A stretch of DNA of 55,189 bases from Chloroflexi bacterium OHK40. GTDB taxonomy: Bacteria > Chloroflexota > Chloroflexia > Chloroflexales > Chloroflexaceae. Under the pieces are notes generated by a model, which was given only the letters and a program-made list of their open reading frames with translations, was not told where the DNA came from and ran no database searches. The stretch is taken from positions 1-55,189 of the forward strand of contig SFCB01000110.1 of assembly GCA_004367505.1 (NCBI GenBank). The letters run 5' to 3'. Shown here one piece after another: positions 1-7,707 of the stretch. The first letter of the stretch is position 1. Each line of letters starts with the position of its first letter. The position numbers were made by a program, and so were the translations under genes.

Positions 1-102
1 CAGCCGTGCGCCACGCAGCGGAGCACGCTCCCTGCGTACGACTTGCATGCATTAGGCACGCCGCCAGCGTTCGTCCTGAGCCAGGATCAAACTCTGCGTT
101 GT
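1..102 (-). rRNA. rrs: 16S rRNA, 5' end (partial)
   Basis: The complement of the universal bacterial 27F site (AGAGTTTGATCCTGGCTCAG on the minus strand) lies at about 76-95. It is followed, reading leftwards, by the usual GACGAACGCTGGCGGCGTGCC start of bacterial 16S rRNA. The gene runs off the left edge of the window. The mature 5' end is set about 7 nt upstream of the 27F site by analogy with E. coli and is approximate. The transcript is fed by the two promoters at 339-367 and 566-594. Confidence 0.97.
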
Positions 103-200
103 GTGAATGAAGCCTGAGTCTCCTCAGACCTACCCACGTCGTGGACCCTCGTACATCATCACGGTTCAGTTGTTCAGGTGCGCGCCCGAGGTTCTGGCCG

Positions 201-274
201 ACAAAAAACCAGGCGGCGGGTTGCCCCTCCGACCTGGCGACGTCTCCGGTTTGTCACCGGCGCGGTTCGCTTGT
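201..274 (-). repeat. 74-bp direct repeat, copy proximal to 16S
   Basis: This 74-bp stretch is repeated at 428-501 with a single mismatch (g at 231 versus a at the matching position). The offset is 227 bp, the same as the offset between the two rRNA promoters. On the minus (transcribed) strand it holds a CCGG/CCGG hairpin followed by the terminator-like hairpin at 203-237. It lies in the rRNA leader between promoter P2 and the 16S gene. Confidence 0.97.
203..237 (-). terminator. Terminator-like hairpin with U6 tract in rRNA leader (copy 2)
   Basis: In the transcript the arms CCAGG and CCTGG close an inner GG-A-GGG/CCC-G-CC stem capped by GCAA, followed directly by six U. This is the form of an intrinsic terminator, yet it sits between promoter P2 and the 16S gene. 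It may act as an attenuator, a site for rRNA antitermination, or a processing structure. The sequence shows the structure only; function is inferred. Confidence 0.75.
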
Positions 275-299
275 CGAGCCTGTTCCCTCGGTTGTGGAA

Positions 300-322
300 G
301 TCTACCTCTCGAGGAGTGAGAC
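300..322 (-). promoter_or_regulatory. Leader hairpin, copy 2
   Basis: The minus-strand transcript carries GTCT...AGAC arms around an inner CTC/GAG-rich stem. It is nearly identical to 529-551 and stands just downstream of promoter P2, so it would be at the 5' end of the P2 transcript. Both promoters are followed by this hairpin and then by the 74-bp repeat. Confidence 0.7.
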
Positions 323-338
323 TTTCAGCACTCAGCAG

Positions 339-367
339 AGTATAACACATTCTAGCTAGCTGTGCAA
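339..367 (-). promoter_or_regulatory. rRNA promoter P2
   Basis: On the minus strand there is TTGCAC, a 17-nt spacer and TATACT, a near-consensus vegetative-sigma promoter. The -35 box is at 362-367 and the -10 box at 339-344. The start point would be near 332, about 230 nt upstream of the 16S 5' end. The -35 and -10 hexamers and the spacing are identical to those of P1. Confidence 0.85.
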
Positions 368-427
368 CTAGTATGTGTTAGAACTTTACTAGCGTGCTTG
401 TACAAGTTGTCCAGGAGGAGCACCCCC

Positions 428-501
428 ACAAAAAACCAGGCGGCGGGTTGCCCCTCCAACCTGGCGACGTCTCCGGTTTGTCACCGGCGCGGTTCGCTTG
501 T
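428..501 (-). repeat. 74-bp direct repeat, distal copy
   Basis: This is the second copy of the 201-274 element, with 73 of 74 positions identical. It lies between promoters P1 and P2, so it would only be part of transcripts started at P1. Such a transcript would carry both copies. Confidence 0.97.
430..464 (-). terminator. Terminator-like hairpin with U6 tract in rRNA leader (copy 1)
   Basis: It has the same CCAGG/CCTGG-closed hairpin and six-U tract as 203-237, here between P1 and P2. If it were an efficient simple terminator, P1 could not contribute to 16S transcription. Either it is read through by an antitermination complex or it is conditional. Confidence 0.75.
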
Positions 502-528
502 GGGTCCGAGCGCCTCTCGACTTGTCCG

Positions 529-551
529 GTCTGCCTCGCGAGGAGTGAGAC
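529..551 (-). promoter_or_regulatory. Leader hairpin, copy 1
   Basis: This is the counterpart of 300-322, placed just downstream of P1. The inner arms CCTCG and CGAGG are fully complementary and the outer arms GTCT and AGAC pair. Conservation of this element, while the sequence between it and the 74-bp repeat differs, suggests it is selected. Confidence 0.7.
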
Positions 552-565
552 CACCAACGCGGCGC

Positions 566-594
566 AGTATAGCACTGGCATGGGGTTTGTGCAA
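566..594 (-). promoter_or_regulatory. rRNA promoter P1
   Basis: On the minus strand there is TTGCAC, a 17-nt spacer and TATACT. The -35 box is at 589-594 and the -10 box at 566-571. Both boxes and the spacing match P2 exactly although the spacer sequence differs. Tandem promoters are usual for rRNA operons. Confidence 0.85.
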
Positions 595-907
595 GTGCCT
601 GGCTGAACACGAACGGAGTAGCACAATTTCCCTTCCTGAAGCCAGAAATCGCACGCACTTACCAGCCGGATAGCCCACGACAAACCTGATAATCAGGTGA
701 TTTTTAGCTGATACAGCTCCTCGGTAGCGGTGCCCTGCGCTTTCCAGCGAGGGCTGCGAGCATGCCGCACTCTGGCCGATCCACCGCAAGGTGGAGTTCC
801 TGCCAGGCCCTTTGGAGGGGAGAGGTTTCATCACCACGGGCGATGCCTTCGGGGCACGGATAGCGCATACTGAAGCGCATAGGGGCGTTGATGGAAGGAG
901 GACGGCC
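595..907. other. Intergenic region upstream of rRNA promoters
   Basis: I see no convincing gene here. Open frames on both strands run through it but lack conserved sequence and ribosome sites. It probably holds upstream rRNA promoter elements and the promoter of the divergent gene at 908, but no clear -35/-10 pair stands out for the latter. Confidence 0.5.
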
Positions 908-1288
908 GTGTACGATCTCGAGGCGCTTGATTATCATCAGCTCGCTCAGCTGCGCGACGCCGTGAACCAGCGCATGCTTCAGCTGCGCCGTACCACCGGA
1001 CTGCGCCTCAGCGAGTTGCTCAACCTCTTTGAGCAGGTGAAGCAAACGCTCCGCGACCAGGGCAAAGAGTGGCGCTCCCTTGAGCGCTGGCAATATATCG
1101 ATGGGCAGATCTGCTTCTGGCTCAACCCGGCTGACCAGAGCCGCTACCGGATGGGCTGGTTCTCGATCGACGACCTGATCCGTTGGAGCTACGACAGCGG
1201 GCCGATCGTTATCGTCGAGAACGACGCAGCCAGTGAAGAGCAGTGGGGTACCTGGCACGATACGCGCGCCTACGATCTCGCGGCCTGA
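908..1288 (+). CDS. Hypothetical protein, 126 aa
   Basis: I do not recognise this protein. I chose the GTG start at 908 because the purine-rich ribosome site GGAAGGAGG (893-901) lies 6 nt upstream. An in-frame ATG at 791 has no such site and would add a composition unlike the rest. The N-terminal half is predicted helical (a repeated L-x-Q-L pattern and a QVKQTL segment). The C-terminal half is rich in W, Y and D and looks like a small alpha/beta fold with no membrane segment. It is convergent with pth, separated by a strong hairpin. It is probably a real cytoplasmic protein, since codon third positions are G/C-rich as in the neighbours, but no function can be given. Confidence 0.65.
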   Translation: MYDLEALDYHQLAQLRDAVNQRMLQLRRTTGLRLSELLNLFEQVKQTLRDQGKEWRSLERWQYIDGQICFWLNPADQSRYRMGWFSIDDLIRWSYDSGPIVIVENDAASEEQWGTWHDTRAYDLAA

Positions 1289-1330
1289 TCTGCCACCAGG
1301 CGCTCGGGGTCTGGGGTTGTGGATAGCGGA

Positions 1331-1372
1331 GCGGGCGCCACCAGGGATCAACGATCCTCCCGTGGCGCCCGC
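1331..1372. terminator. Bidirectional hairpin between convergent genes
   Basis: The arms GCGGGCGCCAC (1331-1341) and GTGGCGCCCGC (1362-1372) are perfectly complementary, and an inner GGATC/GATCC stem closes a short loop. It sits between the stop of the 126-aa gene and the stop of pth. There is no U tract on either side, so it is a possible rather than a classical terminator. Confidence 0.6.
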
Positions 1373-1397
1373 ACACCATTGACGGCCAGTGACGATC

Positions 1398-1964
1398 CTA
1401 CGCGGGGTTGTATGTATTCATCGCCACAGTGAGACCCGCACGGATGACCAGCTCTACTGCGTCGGCGATCGTATCGAGGAGCATTGGCAGCTCGGCCTCC
1501 TCCTCCTTGCTAAAGCGAGCCAGCACATAGGCCGCCGCGTCCATCTTGCCGGGGGGCTGGCCGATCCCTATGCGGAGGCGCGGGAACTCGGTGGTGCCAA
1601 GCTGCTGGACGATCGAGCGCATGCCGTTGTGGGTGCCGGCACTGCCACGCTCGCGCAGCCGTAACTTCGCAAAGGGCAGGTCCAGATCATCGTAGACGAC
1701 CAGCAACTCCCTGGCCGGATCGATCTTGTACCAGCCACGTAGCGCTGAGACGGCCTGGCCGCTGAGGTTCATGTAGGTTTGCGGCTTGACCAGAGCCACA
1801 CGCTGGCCGCTGATCATGCCCTCGGCGATCAGACTGTTGGCGCGCTTGCCGCGAAACTCAAGCCCGTGGCGCCGCGCCAGGGTGTCGAGCCCCTCGAAGC
1901 CGATGTTGTGCCGCGTGCGGGCGTAGCGCTCGCCAGGGTTCCCCAGGCCGACAATCAGCCACAT
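1398..1964 (-). CDS. pth: Peptidyl-tRNA hydrolase
   Basis: The protein cleaves the ester bond of peptidyl-tRNAs dropped from stalled ribosomes and recycles tRNA in the cytoplasm. At 188 aa it has the usual bacterial length. It starts with the family signature VGLGNPG, in which Asn9 is the substrate-binding residue. The catalytic His19 lies in the TRHNIGF motif and Asp93 in YDDLDLP. PQTYMNLSG (61-69) is also conserved. It begins at an ATG that opens the conserved N-terminus. The upstream minus-strand gene is a RIO-type kinase, 215 bp away, so it probably has its own promoter. Confidence 0.97.
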   Translation of the reverse strand: MWLIVGLGNPGERYARTRHNIGFEGLDTLARRHGLEFRGKRANSLIAEGMISGQRVALVKPQTYMNLSGQAVSALRGWYKIDPARELLVVYDDLDLPFAKLRLRERGSAGTHNGMRSIVQQLGTTEFPRLRIGIGQPPGKMDAAAYVLARFSKEEEAELPMLLDTIADAVELVIRAGLTVAMNTYNPA

Positions 1965-2179
1965 CGTGTATCCATTCAGCGTGTATGTGCGGGGACATCC
2001 GCATCACGGCGCGCTTCCGCGCAATACAGGAGCGCATGGCAACGCCCCTGGCGCACCCGTTCCGCGCAACGCCGCTATGGTAGCGGCAAGGGCGGCAGCC
2101 GTCAACGGGCTAGGTCAAGGACGCGGCACGGTGCACCGTGCCACGTCCATGCTTATCCGGCACCCCTTCGTCTCGGATG

Positions 2180-3154
2180 CTAGCCTTGCAGGTAGGCCCA
2201 CCAGAGCCTGTCGGCAATGGCGTGGGCGTCAGCGCGGGCCCCGAAGGGAGCGAGCGCCGCGACGACCCGCGCTACGTCGCGGGCCAGCAGGGCGCGGGCA
2301 TCGTCGCCGTGGCGCGGATCGACCGCCTGGGCGAAGTCGATGAGATAGGCCTGGCCCTCCCAGGCCAGGATGTTGTAGACCGAGAGGTCGCCGTGGATGC
2401 GATGAGCGCCGAGCAGGCGCTCGATATCCTCCAGGAGCCCGTCGAGGAGATCCTGGGCGACGCCCCGATCGACCTCGATCTCAGCGAGTCTCGGCGCGAC
2501 GGTGTGGGCATCGCCGATGTAGGCCATCAGCAGGCCATTGCCCGTCTGGGCGTAGGGCCGGGGCGTGCGCACGCCAAGCCGGTAGGCGAGCTCCTGGGTG
2601 GCATACTCGTAGCTGATCCAGCTGGAGACCTGGAAGGCTCGGCCTTTTGCACTCGCCCGGCTCGGGATGCCTTTGCCAGTGAGCTTGACCTGCTTGCCCG
2701 ACTCGTTGCGGACCGTGCGGCCCTCGCGGTAGACGGCGTCGTTGCTGAGGCTCCGGAACATGCGCGGCCGGTAGATCTTGGCCGCCAGGAGCTCGGCGCC
2801 GCTGGCCGGCCCGCCACTGCAGCAGAAGACCGTCGCCTCTTTGCCGCTCTTCACTTCGCGCAGCACATCGGTGATCAGTTCCTGCTCGTAGAAGCTGGTG
2901 AGCGATGAGAGTACCCAGGGGCCATCACGCCGGCCAACCAGCGCATCGGGCGCGAAGGGCGCTCTGGCGCCCTCGCCCTCGCTGGACTCGCGCAGCCAGC
3001 GCTGCACATCAGCGTTGGACTCGAAGCTTTGCTTGGCGACGCCGGCACGGGCCTGAGCCTTGCGCTGCTTGTGGGCCTTGAAGCGGGTGCCGTAGGCCGG
3101 CGTCTCGTCATCGGGGTCGTCCCAGGGGCCAGGAATGATCAGATTGCGCGTCAT
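2180..3154 (-). CDS. RIO-type Ser/Thr protein kinase
   Basis: A 324-aa cytoplasmic atypical protein kinase of the RIO1 family. It has a P-loop-like KSGKEATVF segment, an AAKIYRP strand with the ATP-binding Lys, the catalytic loop HGDLSVYNIL and the metal-binding LIDFAQAVD motif. I set the start at the ATG (3154) that opens MTRNLIIPG, since GAGGAG lies 4 nt upstream. A longer frame to 3262 adds 36 low-complexity residues. Bacterial RIO kinases are poorly characterised; roles in ribosome maturation are known for the archaeal and eukaryotic members only. The N-terminal 90 residues are charged and likely disordered. The neighbour pth also serves translation, but there is no operon link. Confidence 0.9.
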   Translation of the reverse strand: MTRNLIIPGPWDDPDDETPAYGTRFKAHKQRKAQARAGVAKQSFESNADVQRWLRESSEGEGARAPFAPDALVGRRDGPWVLSSLTSFYEQELITDVLREVKSGKEATVFCCSGGPASGAELLAAKIYRPRMFRSLSNDAVYREGRTVRNESGKQVKLTGKGIPSRASAKGRAFQVSSWISYEYATQELAYRLGVRTPRPYAQTGNGLLMAYIGDAHTVAPRLAEIEVDRGVAQDLLDGLLEDIERLLGAHRIHGDLSVYNILAWEGQAYLIDFAQAVDPRHGDDARALLARDVARVVAALAPFGARADAHAIADRLWWAYLQG

Positions 3155-3522
3155 ACGCTCCTCAACACTGCAAGGAATCACGACAGCGACCGAAGACCTC
3201 TGAGAGGCATCTGGCCGCTGTGGCGCAGGTGAGGCGCGTCGGGCAGGGAGCGACCGGATCACGCAGCCCTGCCGCTTTCACGGCAGGCCTTGCTCCGGCA
3301 CCTCCAACCCATCAGGCTCAGGGAAGCGCTAGGGATCAGCGGGACATGCAGGCCCACTCAGAGGTAGTGGCGGTGGTTGTGTAGCTACCCATGAGACCTC
3401 CTTTTGCGCCTGCAGGCAGTTCATTCCGGGGCTGAGTGTAGCCGAGCTCGGGGGAGCAGCGCATCGGGCTTGAGGCGGAGGGCGGAGGCACCCGGCCCCC
3501 CCTCCGATTGGCAGCCCACCCG

Positions 3523-4605
3523 TTATGCCGAGAGGGTATAGCGCACGTACTCTTGCTGGCAGGGCGGGCCGTCGGTGAGGTAGAGCGCCCCCGCGTGCAG
3601 ATCCATCACCACCGAAACCACGCTCTCATAATGCTCCTCGGGCGGCTCAGCCGGGTCGATGTGAAAGCAGACCGAATAGGGGTGGCCCTGGTGGTCGCGC
3701 AAGGCGGCCTGGATGTCGGCGAGGGCGAGCGGACGTTCTGTGGCGAGCAGGGCCTCCAGGCGGGCCAGGCGGTGGTAGGAGTGCAGATTCGGCTCGACAT
3801 TGCGCTCACGCACGCCGAGAACCGCCGGATCGATGAAGTGGTTGCTGTGTACCAGGCACCCTCCCGAACAACGCCTGGCCACCGCACTGCCGGGGGCGGT
3901 TTCGATATTCAGAGCGCGACCGGGGGTCTGAGCGAGCAAGAAGTTCGCGGAGCAGGAACGATCCTCACCGGTCACCACGCGCGCGGCCACATCCAGGTCG
4001 GCGCTGCGCAGGATCTCGTAGCAGCGGGTATGGAAGGGCCGCCGCAGCCGCGACCAGTCGTCGTCGTGAGAGGTGAGGCCGTTGATGGCGAGGCCAAGGC
4101 CCCGTGAGCTCAGGCCGATCTTGCCGCCGAAGATCCCGGCCTCGCTGAAGGCGAGGGTCTGCAGGCCATCGGCCTCGCGCGTGTGGAGCACAGCACCGCG
4201 CACACCGGCGATCCAGTCCCAGTTCTCGCCGAGGTAGAGATGGCCGTCGGCGGTGGCGTCGGGCAAGATCGCGAAGGCGGTGCAGCCATCGGGCAGCGGC
4301 TTTTCGACGAACTCATCATAGAACAGCTCGTAGCGCACGTTGAGCGCCGCGATAGAGGCGAAAGCGAAACCCGAGCCCTCGGCGATGCCGCGCATCCCGG
4401 CGTGATAGGCGGGGCTCTGGACGGCCAGAGCAGCGGCGTAGCGCTCGGCCCGGGTGAGGGTCTCGGCGCGCGTGAGCTTCAACTCGCGCTCGAAGCGAGC
4501 GAAGTAGAGCTCCAGGTTGTGGCCGATCTGCTCGCGCAGGGCCTCGCCGTGCTGCACACCCTGCTCGAAGGGGGTGCCCTCCAGCCGCACCAGTGGAAGT
4601 GTCAT
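3523..4605 (-). CDS. C45 family acyltransferase/peptidase (isopenicillin N acyltransferase-like)
   Basis: A 360-aa Ntn-hydrolase of the acyl-CoA:6-aminopenicillanate acyltransferase type. The motif DGCTAFAI at 106-113 holds the Gly107-Cys108-Thr pattern at which these enzymes cut themselves to expose Cys as the N-terminal nucleophile. GENWDW and NGLTS, further on, are also family features. There is no signal peptide, so it is cytoplasmic. The ATG start overlaps the stop of the upstream acetyltransferase (TGATG), indicating translational coupling. The substrate is unknown: bacterial homologues are mostly uncharacterised amidases or acyltransferases, and a beta-lactam role should not be assumed. 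A function paired with the GNAT enzymes upstream is likely. Confidence 0.88.
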   Translation of the reverse strand: MTLPLVRLEGTPFEQGVQHGEALREQIGHNLELYFARFERELKLTRAETLTRAERYAAALAVQSPAYHAGMRGIAEGSGFAFASIAALNVRYELFYDEFVEKPLPDGCTAFAILPDATADGHLYLGENWDWIAGVRGAVLHTREADGLQTLAFSEAGIFGGKIGLSSRGLGLAINGLTSHDDDWSRLRRPFHTRCYEILRSADLDVAARVVTGEDRSCSANFLLAQTPGRALNIETAPGSAVARRCSGGCLVHSNHFIDPAVLGVRERNVEPNLHSYHRLARLEALLATERPLALADIQAALRDHQGHPYSVCFHIDPAEPPEEHYESVVSVVMDLHAGALYLTDGPPCQQEYVRYTLSA

Positions 4606-5573
4606 CAGGGCGCCTCTCGCAGTTTGACAAAGGTGATCCATGGGGGGAGCTTCTCAAAACCCAGGGCCTCGTTGATCCGGAGCATGGGCCGGTTGGTCGA
4701 GGCATTGTCGGTCCGGATGAACGGCGCGCCCACGCGGCGCGCATAATCGATGGCCCGCAGCTTCAGGGCCAAAGCGATCCCGCGGTGCCGGTACTCCGGA
4801 TGGGTGGCCGTGAAACCGGTATCGAGCAGGGTATCGGCCTCGCGTCGCCAGAGGCTACTGAGACCGACGTAGCGCTCACCGTCGAGGGCGATGAAGTAGG
4901 CCTCGGGCAGGAGGTTCGGGTTTCCCTCGAAGAACTTCAGCCAGGCTTCGTAGGGCGGAGGGGTGAAGGGCTCTGGCATTGGCACATCGCGCGAGGCGAT
5001 CATATCGAGCTCGTAGAGCTTCGGCCAGACCGGATCACCCGCGTCGAGCAACTCACGCACCGTGGTGATCCGGATGCCACCGGCGCATACCCGCTCCTCC
5101 ACACCAGCGAAGCGCGAGGGATCGAAGCGACGCACGTCCAGCCGCGACTCCCAGGTTCGCATCTCTTCGACGAAGCCGCGTCGCTGGAAGAACCGGAGCG
5201 CATTGGTATAGTCCTCGCGCAGCGTGTTGCGCAGCGCGAGGGGTCCATAGGGCTCTAGCTCGCGCATCAGGCGCTCGTAGAGGGCGCTGCCGATACCCTG
5301 GCGCTGCCACTCGGGATGCACATAGACGCCGACAAAGAACTTCTGCGGGTGGTACATCCAGGGAACATTCTCGTACAGCGCCCCACCGACAGCCACGCCA
5401 TCGAGTTCGGCAACAAAGCGGGCGAAGCGCAGACGCGCCTCGCGCTGCTCGTCCCAACGGCGATACTCAGCGGGGGTAAAGGGGTAATCGGGGTAGCAGG
5501 CCTTGCGGATCGCCGCCAGGTCCTCATAGTCCCGATTGCTCCCCGTGAACGGGCGAATGATGAGGTGTGTCAT
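4605..5573 (-). CDS. Double-domain GNAT N-acetyltransferase (1)
   Basis: A 322-aa protein with two GNAT folds. The N-terminal domain has the acetyl-CoA loop VHPEWQRQGIGSALY (about 85-100). The C-terminal domain has EYRHRGIALALKLRAIDYA and ends in the Asn-rich NRPMLRINEALGF segment typical of mycothiol-synthase-like GNATs. It is the closest in position to the C45 gene and is coupled to it by a stop-start overlap. It is one of three tandem paralogues (4605-7707) that keep the same two-domain layout. The acetylated substrate is unknown. The start at 5573 fits the conserved LIIRPF N-terminus. Confidence 0.92.
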   Translation of the reverse strand: MTHLIIRPFTGSNRDYEDLAAIRKACYPDYPFTPAEYRRWDEQREARLRFARFVAELDGVAVGGALYENVPWMYHPQKFFVGVYVHPEWQRQGIGSALYERLMRELEPYGPLALRNTLREDYTNALRFFQRRGFVEEMRTWESRLDVRRFDPSRFAGVEERVCAGGIRITTVRELLDAGDPVWPKLYELDMIASRDVPMPEPFTPPPYEAWLKFFEGNPNLLPEAYFIALDGERYVGLSSLWRREADTLLDTGFTATHPEYRHRGIALALKLRAIDYARRVGAPFIRTDNASTNRPMLRINEALGFEKLPPWITFVKLREAP

Positions 5574-5686
5574 AGCACCAGCCTGTGTCGAGCAGCTGGC
5601 CGGTTCTGGCGGCCAGGCGACGAGCGCACAAACCGCGAGCCACGGCCAGCTGATAGGGTTCTGACGCGCGCGAGGACTCCGTTATG

Positions 5687-6646
5687 TCAGAGCTGTCTGG
5701 CGTACGACACCCAGACAGGCTGTTTGACGAAGCCGAGGGCCTCGTTGATGCTGAGCATGGGCCGGTTGCGCGTCTCGTTACCGGTACGGATCTCCCGAGC
5801 GCCACGTTGCTGGGCAAAGGCCACCGCCCGCAGCTTCAGGGCCAGGGCGATACCTTTGCGGCGGTAGTCGCGGCGGGTTGCCGTGAGCCCGGTGTAGAGC
5901 ACATCGGGCTCGGCACCGAGCCAGAGCTGGCTCACGCCCGCGATCCGGCCCTCGTGCAGCGCGATGAAATATCCCTCCGGCAGCAGGTTGGGATGCCCAA
6001 GGTGTGTCTTTGCCCACTGCTCAAAACCGGGCGGAGTGTAGGGATCGGGGGAGGGGACATCCCGGGCCATCTCCGTGATCGCCTCGTACAGCGGCGTGCG
6101 ATAGTCGCCGCCTCGATCCATCAGATCGCGCAGCGTGATGATCGTGATCCCCTGGGCAAGAACCTTCGCCGTGTGCCCCTCCCAGGGCGAGGGGTCGAAG
6201 GGGGCGACGGCGAGGCGCGACTCCCAGAAGCGCATCTCCTCGGTATAGCCGTGCTTCTGGAGGAGGTGGATGGCGGCACGATGGTCCTCGCGGGCCTCGG
6301 CGCGCAGCAGGATCGGATTGTAGGGGGCCAGGCGCCCGAGCAGGTGCTCGTAGAGCTGGCCGGCGATCCCGCAGCTCTGGTGGGCCGGGTGGGTGAAGAC
6401 GTCGAGGTAGAACTTCTGGGGGTGGAACATGCCCGACATGTGTGAGAAGCTACCGTAGGCCACGATCTGGCCTTCGCGCTCGGCCACCCAGCGCTCGAAC
6501 ACGCAGTGGGCCGGGCGGGTCTGGTCCCAGTGGTGCCAGTCTTCGACAGTTTCGATGTAATCGGGGAGAGCGGCGTTGCGAACGGCGATTACGGCCTCGT
6601 AGTCGGCGTCGCTGAAGCTGAAGGGGCGGAACTGAAGGTTGTGCAT
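5687..6646 (-). CDS. Double-domain GNAT N-acetyltransferase (2)
   Basis: A 319-aa paralogue of its neighbours. The N-domain has FTHPAHQSCGIAGQLYEHL and the C-domain has DYRRKGIALALKLRAVAFA, ending in NRPMLSINEALGF. In the first loop the usual arginine-glycine pattern is changed (QSCGIAG in place of QRQGIGS), which may weaken acetyl-CoA binding in the N-domain. I prefer the ATG at 6646 because its MHNLQFRPF aligns with the start of paralogue 1. An ATG at 6667 would add seven residues, and neither has a strong ribosome site. The gene is 48 nt from the stop of paralogue 3 upstream, so the two are probably cotranscribed. Confidence 0.9.
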   Translation of the reverse strand: MHNLQFRPFSFSDADYEAVIAVRNAALPDYIETVEDWHHWDQTRPAHCVFERWVAEREGQIVAYGSFSHMSGMFHPQKFYLDVFTHPAHQSCGIAGQLYEHLLGRLAPYNPILLRAEAREDHRAAIHLLQKHGYTEEMRFWESRLAVAPFDPSPWEGHTAKVLAQGITIITLRDLMDRGGDYRTPLYEAITEMARDVPSPDPYTPPGFEQWAKTHLGHPNLLPEGYFIALHEGRIAGVSQLWLGAEPDVLYTGLTATRRDYRRKGIALALKLRAVAFAQQRGAREIRTGNETRNRPMLSINEALGFVKQPVWVSYARQL

Positions 6647-6693
6647 AGGGGTACTGGGAGCCGGCATCCGGACGGGAGAGCCCGGGCGGCGCG

Positions 6694-7707
6694 CTACTCC
6701 TGTTTGATGAGTTTACGGTAGCTGATCCAGACCGGCCGTTTGACGAAGCCCAGGGCCTCGTTGATGCGCAGCATCGGCCGGTTGATCGAGGCATTGCTGG
6801 TGACGAGCCGGCGGAAGCCCCGGCGCCGGGCGTAGTCAATTGTCCGCAGCTTGAGGGCCAGCGCAATTCCGCGACCGCGATACTCCCGCAGCACCCCGGT
6901 GAAGCCCACGTGGAGCTCCGTCGGGTCGCCCTGGTTGGCGCCAAGAGTGCTCATGCCGATGTAGCGATCTCCATCAAGAGCGATGAAGTTTGCCTCGGGC
7001 AGGTAGTTCGGGTCGTCGAACACCCAGGCCTCGTACGTCGCCTGTGGGACTGGCGTGATCGGCTCGGGGTGGGGCTCATCGGCGGTGGCAGCCTGATCGA
7101 GCTCGTAGAGCTTACGGCGGTAGTGCGGGTCGCGTGCCTGGAGCTCAGCCACGGTGGTGATGGTGATGCCACTGGCCAGGGCGCGCTCCTCGGCGCCGGC
7201 AAAGGGTGCCGGGTCGAAGCTGGCCAGCTCGAGGTACGATTCCCAGAAGCGCATATCCTCGACAAACCCGCGCTCGGTGACAAACCGAACCGCACGGGCC
7301 ATATCGGCGCGGACTTCGGCGCGCAGGGAGATCGGGTCGTGCGGCGCCAGCGCGGCAAGGATGTGCCCGTAGAGCGCGCGGCCAATTCCACGGCCCTGGT
7401 GGGCCGGATGGACTGCGAGCGAGAGCCGGAACTTCTGCGGGTGGTACATGCTCTCGGACTGGCCATACTCGCCGAAGCCGACCGCCTCCCCGTTGAGCTC
7501 CGCGATCCAGCGCTGGTGCTTGATGCGCGCCGTGCGGGTGGAGTCCCAGTGGCGCCACTCCTCGACGCTGTCGGGGTTCTCCGGAAAGCAGATATTGTTC
7601 AAGGCCACGACGGCCGCGTAGTCGGCAGCGGTTCCTTCGAAAGCGCGGATGGACAGCCCGCCGGGCGCGGCGCTTGTAGTCGCGTCTGATGGGATGGCGA
7701 GCGACAT
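6694..7707 (-). CDS. Double-domain GNAT N-acetyltransferase (3)
   Basis: A 337-aa protein, first of the tandem set in transcription order. The N-domain has VHPAHQGRGIGRALYGHIL and the C-domain has EYRGRGIALALKLRTIDYA followed by NRPMLRINEALGF. The start at 7707 (MSLAIPSD) has a GAGAAAGGGG stretch upstream; an in-frame ATG at 7791 is less likely. It carries about 20 extra N-terminal residues compared with paralogue 1. The promoter should lie in 7708-7800, where an inverted repeat (7758-7794) is seen. Likely operon: GNAT3-GNAT2-GNAT1-C45 acyltransferase. Confidence 0.92.
   Translation of the reverse strand: MSLAIPSDATTSAAPGGLSIRAFEGTAADYAAVVALNNICFPENPDSVEEWRHWDSTRTARIKHQRWIAELNGEAVGFGEYGQSESMYHPQKFRLSLAVHPAHQGRGIGRALYGHILAALAPHDPISLRAEVRADMARAVRFVTERGFVEDMRFWESYLELASFDPAPFAGAEERALASGITITTVAELQARDPHYRRKLYELDQAATADEPHPEPITPVPQATYEAWVFDDPNYLPEANFIALDGDRYIGMSTLGANQGDPTELHVGFTGVLREYRGRGIALALKLRTIDYARRRGFRRLVTSNASINRPMLRINEALGFVKRPVWISYRKLIKQE

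Noticed and set aside
201-501. Repeated rRNA leader considered as a known riboswitch
   Set aside because: I could not match the conserved core to any riboswitch class I know. The placement before 16S fits rRNA control better.
3523-4605. Beta-lactam biosynthesis role for the C45 protein
   Set aside because: Only the Ntn-hydrolase fold is shared; no other beta-lactam pathway gene is present in the window.
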